Assembly: GCA_949775045.1 (NCBI GenBank)
Contig: OX459104.1
Coordinates: forward strand, 15,302,476-15,366,475
Reading direction: 5' to 3'
DNA from: Metridium senile
Taxonomy: Eukaryota > Cnidaria > Anthozoa > Actiniaria > Metridiidae
DNA: 64,000 nt
Made by a program: the position numbers and the translations under genes. Positions 11,801-23,670 of this stretch are shown here, piece by piece (the first letter of the stretch is position 1; every line of letters begins with the position of its first letter). The notes under the pieces were generated by a model. That model saw nothing but the letters and a program-made list of their open reading frames with translations. It made no database searches and was not told the origin of the DNA.

Positions 11801-12376
11801 TAAGCACAACCATTTCCAGACAGTCAAGGTTAATTGAAGTAGGTGTAATCTACTTGTTTTAACGCTTTGAAAGCTATGCGTGCGATCATGCTTAACCGAC
11901 ACAAATCAGTTAAACATGTTAGCTGCCCCAGTCTACGAGACTTTGGTGCAGTAGGGCCCTCGAATTAAAAACTGAAGCTCAACCTTAAGATTTTGTCCAT
12001 CAAGATATGTAATTTGTGACAATCGAGATTGACATAAAATAATATTTTGCCGGCACGGAGTCTAGTTAGTCCGTGCGTGTAGAGCGTCTACTCCCTTGTG
12101 TGATAGAGTATATAGGGTGTTGGCCGTAGTGATAGTCATTATACGGTCAGCTTCGCGCTGTGTACTTATTTAGCTTAAGTTTTCACTATAATTTATATAT
12201 AGCAGATGCTTAGATTCTCAATGGAAGACACTGTATTGTTGTTATTTCACCATGTAAACCTTAAAACCCCAAAGGTATGCATAAAAGCAATTGTAGGGGG
12301 TTCACGTTCCTATTTTTCCACAAAGTGGTTTTGGGTTTTCGTGACTGGCTATAATGTTTAGATTTTGTTATGATAG
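11801..12376. other. Unannotated spacer
   Basis: No supported gene or repeat structure. Confidence 0.35.
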
Positions 12377-12385
12377 ATATTATCT

Positions 12386-12680
12386 CATCCTCGGGAACCC
12401 AGGGGTATTCTTCTGTCGCTCGTTTCTCGCTTCCACAACATATACCCCTGGGAACGTAGTCTGTTGGAGCTTGTTCCGGAAGTCAAAATTTAGCTCTTTC
12501 CTGATTGGTCGACCTTATTAGGTCGACCAATGAAAATCAAGATAACCATTCAAAGAAAGTCGTTAAATAAGTTTGAATTTTGACTTCCGGAACAAGCTCC
12601 AACAGACTACGTTCCCAGGGGTATATGTTGTGGAAGCGAGAAACGAGCGACAGAAGAATACCCCTGGGTTCCCGAGGATG
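12386..12680. mobile_element. Mutator-like fold-back MITE with 9-bp target duplication (copy 1)
   Basis: Near-perfect palindrome of 295 bp that starts CATCCTCGGGAACCCAGGGG and ends with its reverse complement. It is flanked by a perfect 9-bp direct repeat ATATTATCT (12377-12385 and 12681-12689). Duplications of 8-11 bp, most often 9, are the hallmark of the Mutator superfamily. No transposase is encoded. A second copy is at 36044-36645. Confidence 0.9.
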
Positions 12681-12689
12681 ATATTATCT

Positions 12690-13372
12690 TTGAATTCTTC
12701 AATAAAATGTGTTATATCGTGGGCCAGGCTGACCAGCCAGCCCATGCGTCAAGTGTTGTGTGGTGTTATTAACTATATGTAGTGTAGACAAAATATTAAA
12801 TTTTCAAGTAAATAGTAATAGAGAATAATCGTTTGTCTCAAGAATAAGGTAGGGCATTTTGACGTAAGTTTCTAACCTACGTATGTACTCGAATAAGCGC
12901 CGTTCCCGAATAAGCGCCGCCCTCGAATAAGCGCTGCACTTTAAACGCTATAATGCTACTCTTGAGCAGCATTGGAAATATATTTTTTATTAAAAGCTAT
13001 ATTCTTCAGTTCTAAGTAATTATTTTTCACCGTTCGCACATCAAGTTATCTCCCCAATATTCGTAGTTCTGCTCAACAAGGGACAGTGAGAAGTAGACAA
13101 ATTTTATAAGTGCATAGCATATAGTTATGTTGCTCATATTACATCACCTCGACATCAGAAAATGATAATATGAAAATATTATTATGTTTCTTCTTAAATA
13201 AACTAAACTTTAACTTGAAAACAGATATTAAATGACAGCCCGAATAAAGTGGTTTTCATTAACCCGTGAAACAAAGCGTATGTATTAGTTAAAGTGTGAT
13301 AGTCGAATAACAACAAAAGAACACAATGGAATTAAGGTGCATTAAATAGTGATACTCTGATGGCTCATAATC

Positions 13373-13374
<2 letters not shown>
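12690..13374. other. Unannotated spacer
   Basis: No gene. A short direct repeat of CGAATAAGCGCCG occurs three times at about 12891-12940. Confidence 0.4.

Positions 13375-13405
<31 letters not shown>
13375..13405. repeat. Poly(G) tract, 31 bp
   Basis: Uninterrupted G run. It can form quadruplex structure and its length is prone to sequencing error. Confidence 0.95.
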
Positions 13406-13406
<1 letters not shown>

Positions 13407-13790
13407 AACACCTAACGTTGAACCATCTGACGTTGAACCTGGGCACGACAAGCTTAGGCCAAGAGAAAAATACTAAGCAGGAGTCCTTAAATCCCTATAA
13501 AAACGTGTGTCTATGGTGTGAAGATTAAATCATTAATGCAAGTGATGACTAAATACTCCTGTCAACGGCATATGTTTTTCCTAAATATATAAACTTGAGC
13601 AAAGTATAATAACGTTTTACAATGTGACTGATTTATCAGTTTAAATACATTCGTGAATCAGTTATTTAACTAGTTATGTATAGTTGTTATTTTTCAACAA
13701 CACTGAACTTGATTACTTAAATATATACTTATTTACAATTCTTCGGTATGTAATTAACGAATCTGCGACTTTTTGTGCGTTACCAATTCA

Positions 13791-14262
13791 ATAGTATTAT
13801 TTATTATGTATCTATAAGCAAGTAGAAATAATTCTGAGAGCAGATTTACGGGCGAGACACCTAGTAACTTCTACTACTCTGCTTTCGGGCGCGTCACCTT
13901 AAAAGCAGTCAGAATTTGAAATAGATAGAAAGAAAAGAAGCCTTCAAAAGTATTATTTATTATGTATTTATAAGCAAGTAGAAATAATTCTGAGAGCAGA
14001 TTTACGGGCGAGACACCTAGTAACTTCTACTACTCTGCTTTCGGGCGCGTCACCTTAAAAGCAGTCAGAATTTGAAATAGATATAAAGAAAAGAAGCCTT
14101 CAATAGTATTATTTAGTATGTATTTATAAGCAAGTAGAAATAATTCTGAGAGCAGATTTACGGGCGAGACACCTAGTAACTTCTACTACTCTGCTTTCGG
14201 GCGCGTCACCTTAAAAGCAGTCAGAATTTGAAATAGATAGAAAGAAAAGAAGCCTTCAATAG
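13791..14262. repeat. Tandem triplication, 156-bp unit
   Basis: Three almost identical units start at about 13794, 13950 and 14106, with a truncated fourth from 14262. Each contains GGGCGAGACACC and GGGCGCGTCACC. Non-coding; the high identity implies recent expansion or homogenisation. Confidence 0.9.
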
Positions 14263-14638
14263 TAATATATTTATTATATATGTATTTATAAGCAAGTAGA
14301 TATATGTTATTTAGTAGTAATATTATTATTAGTAGTCAGTGCAGATATACAAAAATTAAGATTGTATTTCTTCGATCTTGCAAAACATACACCGCTTGAA
14401 CACATAATAGTAATAATCTTTCAATATTTTCTGCATTGATAAGGCTTATTAATAGATTTTTAACTGACTAACTTACCCGGTCGCTCCGGCGACCAAGGTC
14501 GGAAAGGTATAATAAAGTTTACCTGCTTCATCTGGCGCTTTTGCTTTTATCTTGAAGTATATTTATTTAGTACTGGACCGACGATTCCAAAGACCGTGGA
14601 AACGTACACCATAGCCTTGTTTATTTCTCCACCGTCAA

Positions 14639-14860
14639 ATGGCGCCATTTTCTAAATCAGGTAAGCTCGACAAGGGAACATGTACGATTTCGCTAGTAAA
14701 CCGTTCTCGGAAAGTCAAATTAACGCATTTCGTCTTTGGCCAGCCACATAACTTAACTGTTAACGCGAACCAACGTTTTTCAGAGCTGAGACAACTAGAA
14801 AGAACTCTTCGTAACATCGTGTACTTAATAGCTCAGGATGAACTATTTAGTGACCTTTGA
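14639..14860 (+). other. Unidentified open frame, 73 codons
   Basis: An ATG-initiated frame with moderately GC-rich codons ends at a TGA before AT-rich DNA. Its translation (MAPFSKSG..., then RFSELRQLERTL) matches no family that I know. A donor-like GTAAGC follows codon 7, so the first codons could be an exon end. The opposite strand is also open, which lowers the weight. Confidence 0.2.
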
Positions 14861-14954
14861 ATAACGCGCGGGATACCGTCGATATTAATACTAAACTTTG
14901 ACTATATGATAGCAGTTGACAGGATCGGACGTTAAACATGACCGATGTTTTTTT

Positions 14955-15055
14955 ATAAATGGAAACCAGCGAGAAAACTAGTATAGTCTAAGTCGGTGTT
15001 TGATATATACGATAGGTAATATAATGAAATTTGTAACACCGTAAAATATTACTAA
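14955..15055 (+). repeat. Family PX repeat (copy 2, truncated)
   Basis: GGAAACCAGCGAG... through ACGATAGGTAATA and AACACCGTAAAATATT; the 3' hairpin end is missing. Confidence 0.65.
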
Positions 15056-15801
15056 AAAATTCTGAGCAGGGTGAGCTGCAAACATAAGTGTTGAAGTACA
15101 ACAACCACAAAGTAGTGTTAGGTTACAGCTCACCCCGAGAAGCTTGACGCCTTCAAAGCGACAAAATTCATTTTATTCCTGGCTTAAGCTTGTCGTGTGT
15201 TGAAGAGTCCTTGGAAGTCTTATTTGTTGCTGACGAAGACGTCCTTGTCAATGTTGGTTAGATTCTCTGGCGATCTTGATAAAACCCTTTTCTCGTAAGT
15301 ATTCAGCAGTCTTCTCAATTTGAACAAGGGGGGTGCAGTCAATTTTGTCCGTTATGGTAGGGGGGGCAGGCGTAATGTTCTTCATTTGTGAGGGGGGCAG
15401 TAATTAACTTTTTCGATTTTTTCGCTCATTTCTCAACCCCCCCACCCCCACCCCCCTTGCTCCCTGCTGATAATTATTGCGCAGTATAGTAGGACATGTA
15501 TTGGGCTAAATGTATTGAGGCGTTAATTAAAAAATATATATATTTTTTTTAATCGCCAAAATGTAATAATGATACAATGCAAACAAAGGTCGATGTAAAA
15601 AAGATTCAAGGATTTCATTTATTTTTTATTTCCTGGAATTTTTGATGAGTCATGGAATCTAATATTTAGACTTTGTTGATCTTAGTTAATTTAAAGCAAT
15701 TAATTAATTAATTTAATCATCAAATTGTGATGATGCTACAATGCAAACAAGTCATGTATTCTTATTTTTAAACTCAAAGAATGTTTGATCTTAGAAAACT
15801 T
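15056..15801. other. 3' flank of the arginine kinase gene
   Basis: No open frame with support. On the minus strand, AATAAA-type signals for the kinase lie at about 15613-15637. C-rich and G-rich runs occur at 15358-15460. Confidence 0.4.
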
Positions 15802-18800
15802 TTAAGATTGTTCGATCTCCAGCAGTTTCTTGACACCGTTGTACATATCCTGTACACACTGCACCTCCGACAACCCGAGCCTTCTACGGTTACTAATATC
15901 AAAAACCCCGGCATCTTCACCGGTAGACACCGAGTGCTCTCCATGGATGCCTCTCGCTTGGATGTGGAACTGGTTACAGATTTTCTCAAAATCAGGATGT
16001 GCGCTGGCCTTAGGGATCTTAACATGGACACTAGCTCGCATTCCGGTGCCGAGGTTGGTGGGGCAGCCGGAGAGGTAGCCGTGGGAATCGGTATGCTGGA
16101 AGCCAAGCTGTTTGTCAATCTCGTTGACAGCTTTGCAGAGGCGGGTGAAGACGGAGCCTATGTCACTGCCCTTCTCCATGCTGATGATACGAAGTTGATC
16201 TTCTTCGTTGATCCAGACAAGGAAGGTTTTGTCATTGTTGTGGAAAATACCACGACCTGTATTGTTAATGATATTGATGAATAACAGCCTGCTAAATAAT
16301 CCTAGTCATTCATTCAATATTCAACATTCATTTATTGATTAATTATTTGATTGATTGATTTTTTCAAACATTCGTTCCTTCCTTCCTTTTTTCCTTCCTT
16401 CCTTCCTTCCTTCCTTCCTTCCTTCCTTCCTTCCTTCCTTCCTTCCTTCCTTCCTTCCTTCCTTCCTTCCTTCCTTCCTTCCTTCCTTCCTTCCTTCCTT
16501 CCTTCCTTCCTTCCATCAACCCTTTATTGAATTCGAATCTCTGGTTCCTTCGTTCGTTCATTCAATCCTTCTTCATCTTCGTAATCAATATCACCATTAA
16601 TATTTGACTGATTGCTTGATTCATACATTTATTGATTCGTTCTTTCACTCGTCCCTTCATCCATACATTAAATCATCCATTCATTATTCTTTCATTTATT
16701 TATGCCTACTTCTACATATCAGCATATCATTCATCCATTCACCCTCTCCTCAATATATTCATCCAATCATCCTTTCACTATTCATTATATTGTGCCCATT
16801 CCCATAAATTTACATACCTTCTGGCCACAGTTTGTTCACTCCAGCAGCCTCAAGGAAGCGGTCACCTTTCTTAAACAAGAAGTGATCATCTACCAGTTTT
16901 TGCCTGGTCTGCTCGTCCATTCCAGTAAGTGGGTAGTAATTTCCAGCAAGATCACCAGTCAATGAACAGAGGACACCGGTTACCTGGAATTGACGAGGAG
17001 GATTTTAGTCAGAAATTCAGTAGAGCAGATTTCGTAGGTACTATGTATAGTATGAGCGGCCAAACTGTATATTCTTGATAATGATGGCAGGATGCCATGG
17101 AAACGTCGAATTATCCGCGTTGGTTTTTCTTTTAAATACGATCTGTATATAGTTAGGATATACAGATCGGACGCGAATACTGTGCAGTACAAACAGTACA
17201 AACTCCAACGTTATTTCTTTCATATTTTAATAAATTGGAAAATGTAGATATAAAAGTAAATCTGTCCGAGAAAATTTGAAATGAAACCAATGCAAATCCG
17301 GACGAATCTGCATGATATTCAAAGCACTCGTAATTTTTTAATGTTTTTATTTAACAAAACGCGCATTTGCACAGGCTAAACCTCGATTTCTTGTAAAAAT
17401 ATTCACAAACATAATGTTATCACTTTACAATAGAAAAAAAATAAATTCACTCTGAATCGAAATTATCCTTGTGCAAATGCGCCCTTTGTTTAATTCTTCA
17501 CTGTTGCAAGATAATATAAGACTGGAGTATCCTGGTATAGTAGGTTTATTACTGTATTTTTTTACCTTCTTTTCGATGTCAATTCTTTCATTCCTGGTCA
17601 ATCCTGGTGTTAGTGCATATCCCTTCAAATTCCTGGCCACGCGGATTCTGGTTGATCGAATGAATTTACCAGCAGAGTCCAGATTGGGTGCTTTCACTTT
17701 CTCAGGGTTCATGTCAGATATGTGTTTATCGGAAAGCTTGTAGGGGGAATGGTAGTCCTCAATCACCTGAAAAGTAAAAACAATGTTATTACTGCATTTG
17801 CCATTTGTTTATTATTTTTCGTCTAACGCATGAGCCTTTAGGCGAGTGTGTTACATCTGGAATGAATCACGTCACTGATTAAATAATTAAAGTTGAAAAG
17901 CTGGGCAATCAAGAATCTTTGAGATCAAATTGAGGGCTGGCTGAACTGATATGATCATGAATAATAGATGTTGAATGATGTGTTGTCAAAAGAAAAATAG
18001 AATATAGACTCATGATTTATTCCGCTTCAATCCCAGATAATTTTTAAATTTTAAATTTGGTATATACTATGATAATCATTAAAAATTTAAACTTTATGCG
18101 ACTACCAAATATTTTAAAATATTAGAAATCAAGCCCTATGATTGGTTGAAGCGCATGCTTTATAAGAGCACACAGCACACAAGTTTGCATGTTGATAAAA
18201 TATCTCAATTTGTAATTATAAAAAATAGAGCACTTATACTTTTTGTGATGTATATGCAGTTATAAAGCATTTGGGGATTGTTACTTCGCGTAGGGCTTCC
18301 CTAAACACTTCTCTCGTGTTCTGACAATTCCCGCCTGCTTTATAACTGCACACAGCACGCGCGAGCGTTTTCTATTTCTTTACTACTTTTACCTTGTCAA
18401 AGAGTGACGCAAAGAGAGTGTAGCATTCCTCGTCACCAGCGTAGACACCGACAGACGAGTCAAGGTTTTGGACACCAGAATTGATGCAGTCGTAAAGAGA
18501 AATACCCTTGGCAGTCTTCTTTCCTTTCTGGGAGTCGAATATCTCTTGGGAGAGATGCTTCTTGAGAAGCGACTTCACATCTCCTTTTAGAGCTTCGGGA
18601 TAAACTGAACGCTCTTTTCTAGAAATAGATTATAAAAGGGAAATGTGATTTAATATAATTGTCAGCCACTTTGTTTTTTTTTTACCTACAATATAGCTAT
18701 AGTTGGTTAACGGATAATCAAAATGGCTGTAATTCAACCAGAAAATTGATAATATCAAAATTGCTTTAATTCAACTGGACGAATTTAATTGAGAGTCTCT

Positions 18801-21800
18801 GATTGCTCTTTTCTAAAAAAAGATCATATTAAAATTGTTTAATTAATCTAGAATACAGATCAACTATTTGAAATTTTCATTGGAATGTTCGTCCAGTATC
18901 TAATTGAATCGTCTCTAAATTCTCTTTCTAAGAGAATTGATTACATGAAAATGATAACGATTGTCCATTAGTCATTTAACTTAAAGAATTACTCTACAGA
19001 ACTGTACTTATTTTCAATTTGTCGTCTTTGATATATTTAAAACTAACTAATACTCCAGTTTCATGTCATCTAGCACCGCTGTGCAATTTAACAAAAGGAG
19101 CATTTGCACAGGGCTAATTTTGATTCGTAGTACATTTAAATGTGTTTTCTAGTGTTTAGCGGTAGTATTTTACCGTGCTTGGCTTGGAATTTGTGAATCA
19201 GTATTTCTTACAACAAATCGAGGCTTAGCCTGTGCAAAGACAACTTTTGACAAAGAGAACAGTGGTGATAGCGTATCAAATATATTTCTATTGTTCTGTT
19301 GAAATCTCAACCTGCTAAGAGGAACTTAAAATCTCGCGCGCTAATCAAAGTCTTTTGTTACTTCTCACCTACAATACCATATATGGTAATGGCATTGTTT
19401 TCAAGATTGCATACAGTATTTCTGATACGAGATAACGTGAAACTGGACTATTACAGAGTTGAAGACTGAAAAAGTAGATAGGTTTTATACTTACTCAACT
19501 GCCGCCTTCTCCATCTCCATTAAGCTTTTTACTCCATTGTACATATCTTGTACACACTCCACCTCCGACAAACCGAGCCTTCTACGATTACTAATATCAA
19601 AGACTCCCACATCTTCCCCGGTAGACACCGAGTGCTCACCATGGATACCACGGGCTTGGATATGGTACTTCTCACAGATGTTCTCGAAGTCAGGATTGCT
19701 ATTGGCATGTGGGATCTTCACATGTACGCTAGCGCGCATGCCCGTGCCAAGGTTGGAAGGACATGATGTTAGGTAGCCATGCTCTTTCGTGTGCTGGAAG
19801 CCTAGTTGTTTATCAATTTCGTTCACAGCACGGCATAATCTGTTGAAAACCGACCCGATGTCGCTACCTGTTGACAAAAAGGAGTAAATATTTATATCTT
19901 ATTAGACAGTTTGGTGTGTAACATGGCTGGATATTTTACGAGTGAGACGCTGTATTTTGACGAGTCTCTGGGCGAGTCTAAATGCAGGAGATCGAATAAA
20001 ATATCCAGACCTATTTCACATCAAACTGCTTAATAAGTTTTTTTACCTACTCCTGCGATACAATGTTGTTATTGGTTTAGTTATTTTGCTATTGTTTTGT
20101 GTCTAAGACGGCACAGATCTTCTTGTTTTTCTTCAGTTTGGTAACATGTAGTTTAACTGAAATCTTATTCACACCGTTCAATTCAAACCGATTTTACGCT
20201 ACCTTTTTCCATGCTAATGATTCGGAGGTGGTCTTCCTCGTTGACCCAGACCAAGAAGGTCTTGTCATTGTTGTGGAAAATACCACGACCTTCTGGCCAT
20301 TCCTTGTTTACACCGGCTGCCTCAAGGAAGCGATCTCCTTTCTTGAACAAGAAGTGGTCATCCACAAGTTGTTGACGTGTTTTCTCGTCCATTCCTGAGA
20401 GAGGATAGTAGGTACCTGCCAAAAGAAAATGTTAAATACAAAAACATTAATAACAACAACAACAACAAAACCTGTGCATTTTATAGCGGTTTGAATATGC
20501 CCAAAAAGTGTTGTTTGGGCTTCCTGTGTAAAACAAATCGGAGTTTATTTATATGAGCTGGTGACAATATCGATGAAGTAGTGTCCGGGATAGCGCCTTG
20601 CAAGTTTTTAATAGATACTGGAAAATGCAAGATAAATGCGTCATTTATGGCAACTTACAACTCAGAGAAGCAAGTCTCTCTCCATAAAATACCGTTTCTA
20701 TCACGGACACTACGTCATCGATATTGTCATCAGCTCAAATCAATATATAAACTCCGGTTTTTTTACACAGAAAGCCAAAACAACACTTTTTTGGCATATT
20801 GAAACCGCTATAAAATGCACAGTTTTTATCGTAGTATTTTATTCTTCTGGAAAATTGTTATTTAGGACCAGTACTTTTAATAGAAATAGCAAACAGCCAG
20901 GGCTTATAGGCACTTCAACGTTCGTCTTGATTCAATGCAAAGGATTTGCTATTTTTAAGACGACGTAGGAAACTGTGAAGAAGACTATACCCACCTGCCA
21001 AATCTCCTGTCAAAGATGTCAACACCTTCACAATCTTCTTCTCCAGTTCCACGCGCGCATCCTTTCCCAATCCAGGGGTGAGCGCATATCCCTTAAGGCT
21101 ACGTGCAACACGGATCCTAGTGGACCTGATGTACGTGTTGGAGGGGTCCAGATCTGGGGCATTGACCTTTTCAGGGTTCATATCAGAGGTATGACCCTTG
21201 GAGAGTTTGTAAGGAGTGTGGTAGTCCTCGATGACGGCATTGAACAGGGGTCCAAATAGGGTGTAGCATTCCTCGTCACCTTGCGATATAAAATATATAC
21301 ATCATTGTTAGCTTTGGTCTATCTCCTCTGAATGCCACCAAATTAAGCGATAATTTTTAAAAGCAGCCATCTTGATTTGAGCTTCAAATACCAAATATGG
21401 TCAAAAACCCTAATTTGCATGTCTGAAAATATTGCAGCATGGGAATAGTGTTAAAAGTTTCAACATCGAGAAAATTCAAGATGTTGATTGAATTGTAGGT
21501 TTTATTTGCGTATATATATATGTGTCTTCAACGATTTTCTAAAGAAACATTTGTAACAAAGCGCTTCATGATTAGGTAACACCACCACGTTCATTTCTCT
21601 ATTTCTCTTTAATAGGGTATGAATTTCTTACTCTCAAATGTTTTAATTAGGTAATATAATGAAATTTATAACACCGTAAAAAATGTTGACTTAACTTTAC
21701 TGACGTTTCGAGCTTTAGCCGTTCGTCGGAGTCCTTTTTACTCCGACGAAGGGCTAAAGCTCGAAAAGTCAGTAAAGTCAACATTTTTTACGGTGTTTCA

Positions 21801-23072
21801 AATGTCATTCTATTACCTATCGTTTATATCAAACACCGACGCAGCCTATACTAGTTTACTCGCTTTACTCTATTTGTTTTAAATAGGGTAAAGTTTTGAG
21901 ATGACGTAAGGGGATGATCACGCAGTTTAATTTTGATCTGAATCACAAGACACATTTTGTGTCAAATTGTATTACATTTTGCGTTGAAAATGTTATTACA
22001 TTATGTGTCAAAATGTATGACATCTTGCGTTTATAGAGGTATTTACATTTTGTGTCAGTTTGTATTACATTCTGTTTCAGTCTTACAATTTGTGCGAGTT
22101 AGTACATTTTGTGGCGTAACAACCCTTGTCCAAAACCAGTTTGAGTGGGGGAGGGGTGGTGGTGGATGTATAGTTTACCTGCGTAAAGGCCAACACCAGA
22201 GTCCAGGTTGACCACACCAGAGTTAATACAGTTCCAGAGTGTGATACCAAGCTTAGTCTTCTTGTCTTTTAGTGAATCAAACACTTTCTTTGAAAGATGT
22301 TTCTTCACCAAACTCTTGGGGTTACACTTAGGGTCGTTGAGGCTTTCAGGAAAAACATTCTTGGAACTGAATTCAGTAAATTGAATTAGCATTAACATCG
22401 TGAACAATAATAAATGCTTTAATGAAAAAAAAAAATAATCTGTCAGTCTGTCATGTCAGGAAGTCAGTCCATCCGTTCAATCGGTTAACCATCCAGCTAG
22501 CAAGAAAATCCTGCAGCCAGTAATGTTCACAAATTGAGTTTTTGTTCACATATGAGTTTGGATGTAGTGTGCTCAGTTGTAAATACAGAATGAAGTGTGG
22601 AGTGTGTGTGAGAGACAGCAGGCCCACACCAGTATAGCTGATGAATACAGTAAAAACCCGGGTATAAGAACCTAGATTTTTCCATGTAATGGTGCTTAAC
22701 TTGAAATCAGACTATCTAGGTTCCATTAACATCACTCACTTCATCTTTACAATACCTTTCTTCCTATTTTATTGATATACAGGTCAATGCTTTTGCACAA
22801 AAAAATATTAATGAAAATTTCAGCCTGACAGGTTCTTAAATTTTAGGTTATTATACACGGGGTTTTACTGTATATCCTGCTTTAACAAATAACATCAAAT
22901 ATTGTATTATAGTTTTGCATAAATAATAACAGATCGATCGAGAAATGTGCTGGGGACGTTTTTGTTATCTGAACTATTGTGTGTGGTTTGTTTTGAATGA
23001 ATACCATTTGTAAGCAATTCTATGGCAGGTTTTGTTGTTAACTTACTTTGCAGCTGCTTCAGGATCCGCCAT
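15802..23072 (-). CDS. AK: Two-domain arginine kinase
   Basis: Nine coding exons (23047-23072, 22179-22366, 20995-21279, 20203-20415, 19495-19867, 18393-18618, 17566-17766, 16818-16983, 15802-16256) join in frame to 710 residues. All junctions have GT and AG. The enzyme reversibly transfers phosphate between ATP and arginine in the cytosol to buffer energy. Each half is a full phosphagen kinase: an N-terminal helical part (YAGDEE, the substrate-side Asp), an [10 protein letters not shown] motif, FKKGDRF, NEED loop (NEEDHLR or NEEDQLR) and the active-site cysteine signature CP(S/T)NLGTG (Cys about 273 and 624). The halves are close paralogues, as in sea anemone contiguous-dimer enzymes. The ATG at 23072 is preceded by a possible 5' UTR acceptor (TTAACAG). 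Creatine kinase is unlikely because the short YAG loop and the arginine kinase-type RGIHGEHS are present. Confidence 0.93.
16376..16514. repeat. (CTTC)n microsatellite in the last kinase intron
   Basis: Nearly pure CTTC/CCTT repeat between kinase exons 8 and 9. The following 16515-16800 is degraded ATTC/CATT-rich sequence. It produces false open frames only. Confidence 0.95.
17354..17492. mobile_element. MITE family with GCATTTGCACAGG ends (copy 1)
   Basis: The inverted ends CGCGCATTTGCACAGGCTAA and TTGTGCAAATGCGCCC lie in kinase intron 7. Copies: 19084-19256 (kinase intron 5), a partial copy at 31308-31400 and 37199-37354 (LRR gene introns 3 and 10). Confidence 0.7.
19084..19256. mobile_element. 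MITE family with GCATTTGCACAGG ends (copy 2)
   Basis: The inverted ends AAAAGGAGCATTTGCACAGG and GCCTGTGCAAAGACAACTTT lie within kinase intron 5, next to the CGTATC MITE. Confidence 0.65.
19272..19429. mobile_element. CGTATCAAAGAT MITE (copy 2)
   Basis: Same blocks as the copy at 34013-34175 (AATCTCAACCTG, ACAATACCATATATGGTAAT). It lies in kinase intron 5 just downstream of exon 5 in gene sense. Confidence 0.75.
20472..20822. repeat. Fold-back element, about 350 bp, in kinase intron 3
   Basis: The left end CTGTGCATTTTATAGCGGTT pairs with AACCGCTATAAAATGCACAG at the right. The inner arms (CCGGAGTTTAT, GATATTGTCA) also pair. The plus-strand open frames at 20581-20968 are inside it and not genes. 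A half copy of the CATCTTGAAAGG fold-back follows at about 20882-20990. Confidence 0.8.
21643..21870. repeat. Family PX repeat (copy 3, head-to-head pair)
   Basis: Two partial copies in inverted orientation meet at TCCGACGAAGGGCTAAAGC, so the segment is a large hairpin. It lies in kinase intron 2. Confidence 0.75.
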
Positions 23073-23160
23073 GATGGATTTGATAACAGCTGTTAATAAA
23101 ATAATAGTTTAAGTATTGAAGTTTCTTTGTCCTTCTTTCTTTTTTCCTTCTTTCCTTCTT

Positions 23161-23257
23161 TCGTTCGTTCGTTCGTTCGTTCGTTCGTTCGTTCGTTCGT
23201 TCGTTCGTTCGTTCTTTCCTTTGTTCTTTCGTTCGTTCGTTCGTTCTTTCGCTCGTT

Positions 23258-23288
<31 letters not shown>

Positions 23289-23447
23289 TCGTTCGTTCGC
23301 TCGTTCGTTCGTTCGTTCGCTCGTCCGTTCGTTCGTTCGTTCGTTCGTTCGTTCGTTCGTTCGTTCGTTCGTTCGTTCGTTCGTTCGTTCGTTCGTTCGT
23401 TCGTTCGTTCGTTCGCTCGTTCGTTTGTTCGCTCGTTCGTTCGTTCC
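23161..23447. repeat. (CGTT)n microsatellite
   Basis: About 290 bp of TTCG repeat with occasional CTCG variants, 90 bp upstream of the kinase start codon. Open on both strands as FVRS- or TNER-type repeats, which are not proteins. Confidence 0.95.
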
Positions 23448-23670
23448 TGCCTTCTGTTCTTCCTTCAGAACATGCACAAACAAACAAAACAAAACGATAG
23501 AAAACAGTAAACTAAAAACAAACATGCAAAAAAAGAACCAAATACAATCCAAAAATCAGTAAAACAGAAACATACATATGAAAGAGACACAAAAAACCTT
23601 GAGAATCGAAAAGGACGAACACTGGTCAAAACAATGACAACTAAAAATAAAACAAATTATCTACAAAAAC

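Larger units (their letters stand above)
15802..18618 (-). other. Arginine kinase domain 2 (four exons)
   Basis: Residues about 362-710. The substrate loop reads [10 protein letters not shown], so the Gly of the Ser-Gly-Val motif is Ser. The first intron (phase 2, a few residues before VYPEAL) corresponds to the first intron of domain 1. The others (after FDK, phase 0; EKK, phase 0; PEG, phase 1) are at positions not used in domain 1. Confidence 0.85.
19495..23072 (-). other. Arginine kinase domain 1 (five exons)
   Basis: Residues 1 to about 361. It has the substrate loop [10 protein letters not shown], the expected Ser-Gly-Val of arginine kinases. Introns fall after AA (phase 2), YAG, LAG and EKG (all phase 1). 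The loop that should carry the second catalytic glutamate reads [10 protein letters not shown], with valine where Limulus-type enzymes have Glu, and it is three residues longer. Confidence 0.85.

Noticed and set aside
15774..16284. Plus-strand frame of 167 codons and another minus frame over kinase exon 9
   Set aside because: Shadow frames of a highly conserved kinase exon on the minus strand.
15802..23072. Creatine kinase identity
   Set aside because: The short substrate-specificity loop and GEHS-type flexible loop match arginine kinases, and two fused domains are typical of anemone arginine kinase.
23059..23562. FVRS- and TNER-repeat open frames of about 140 codons
   Set aside because: Pure translation of the (CGTT)n array.
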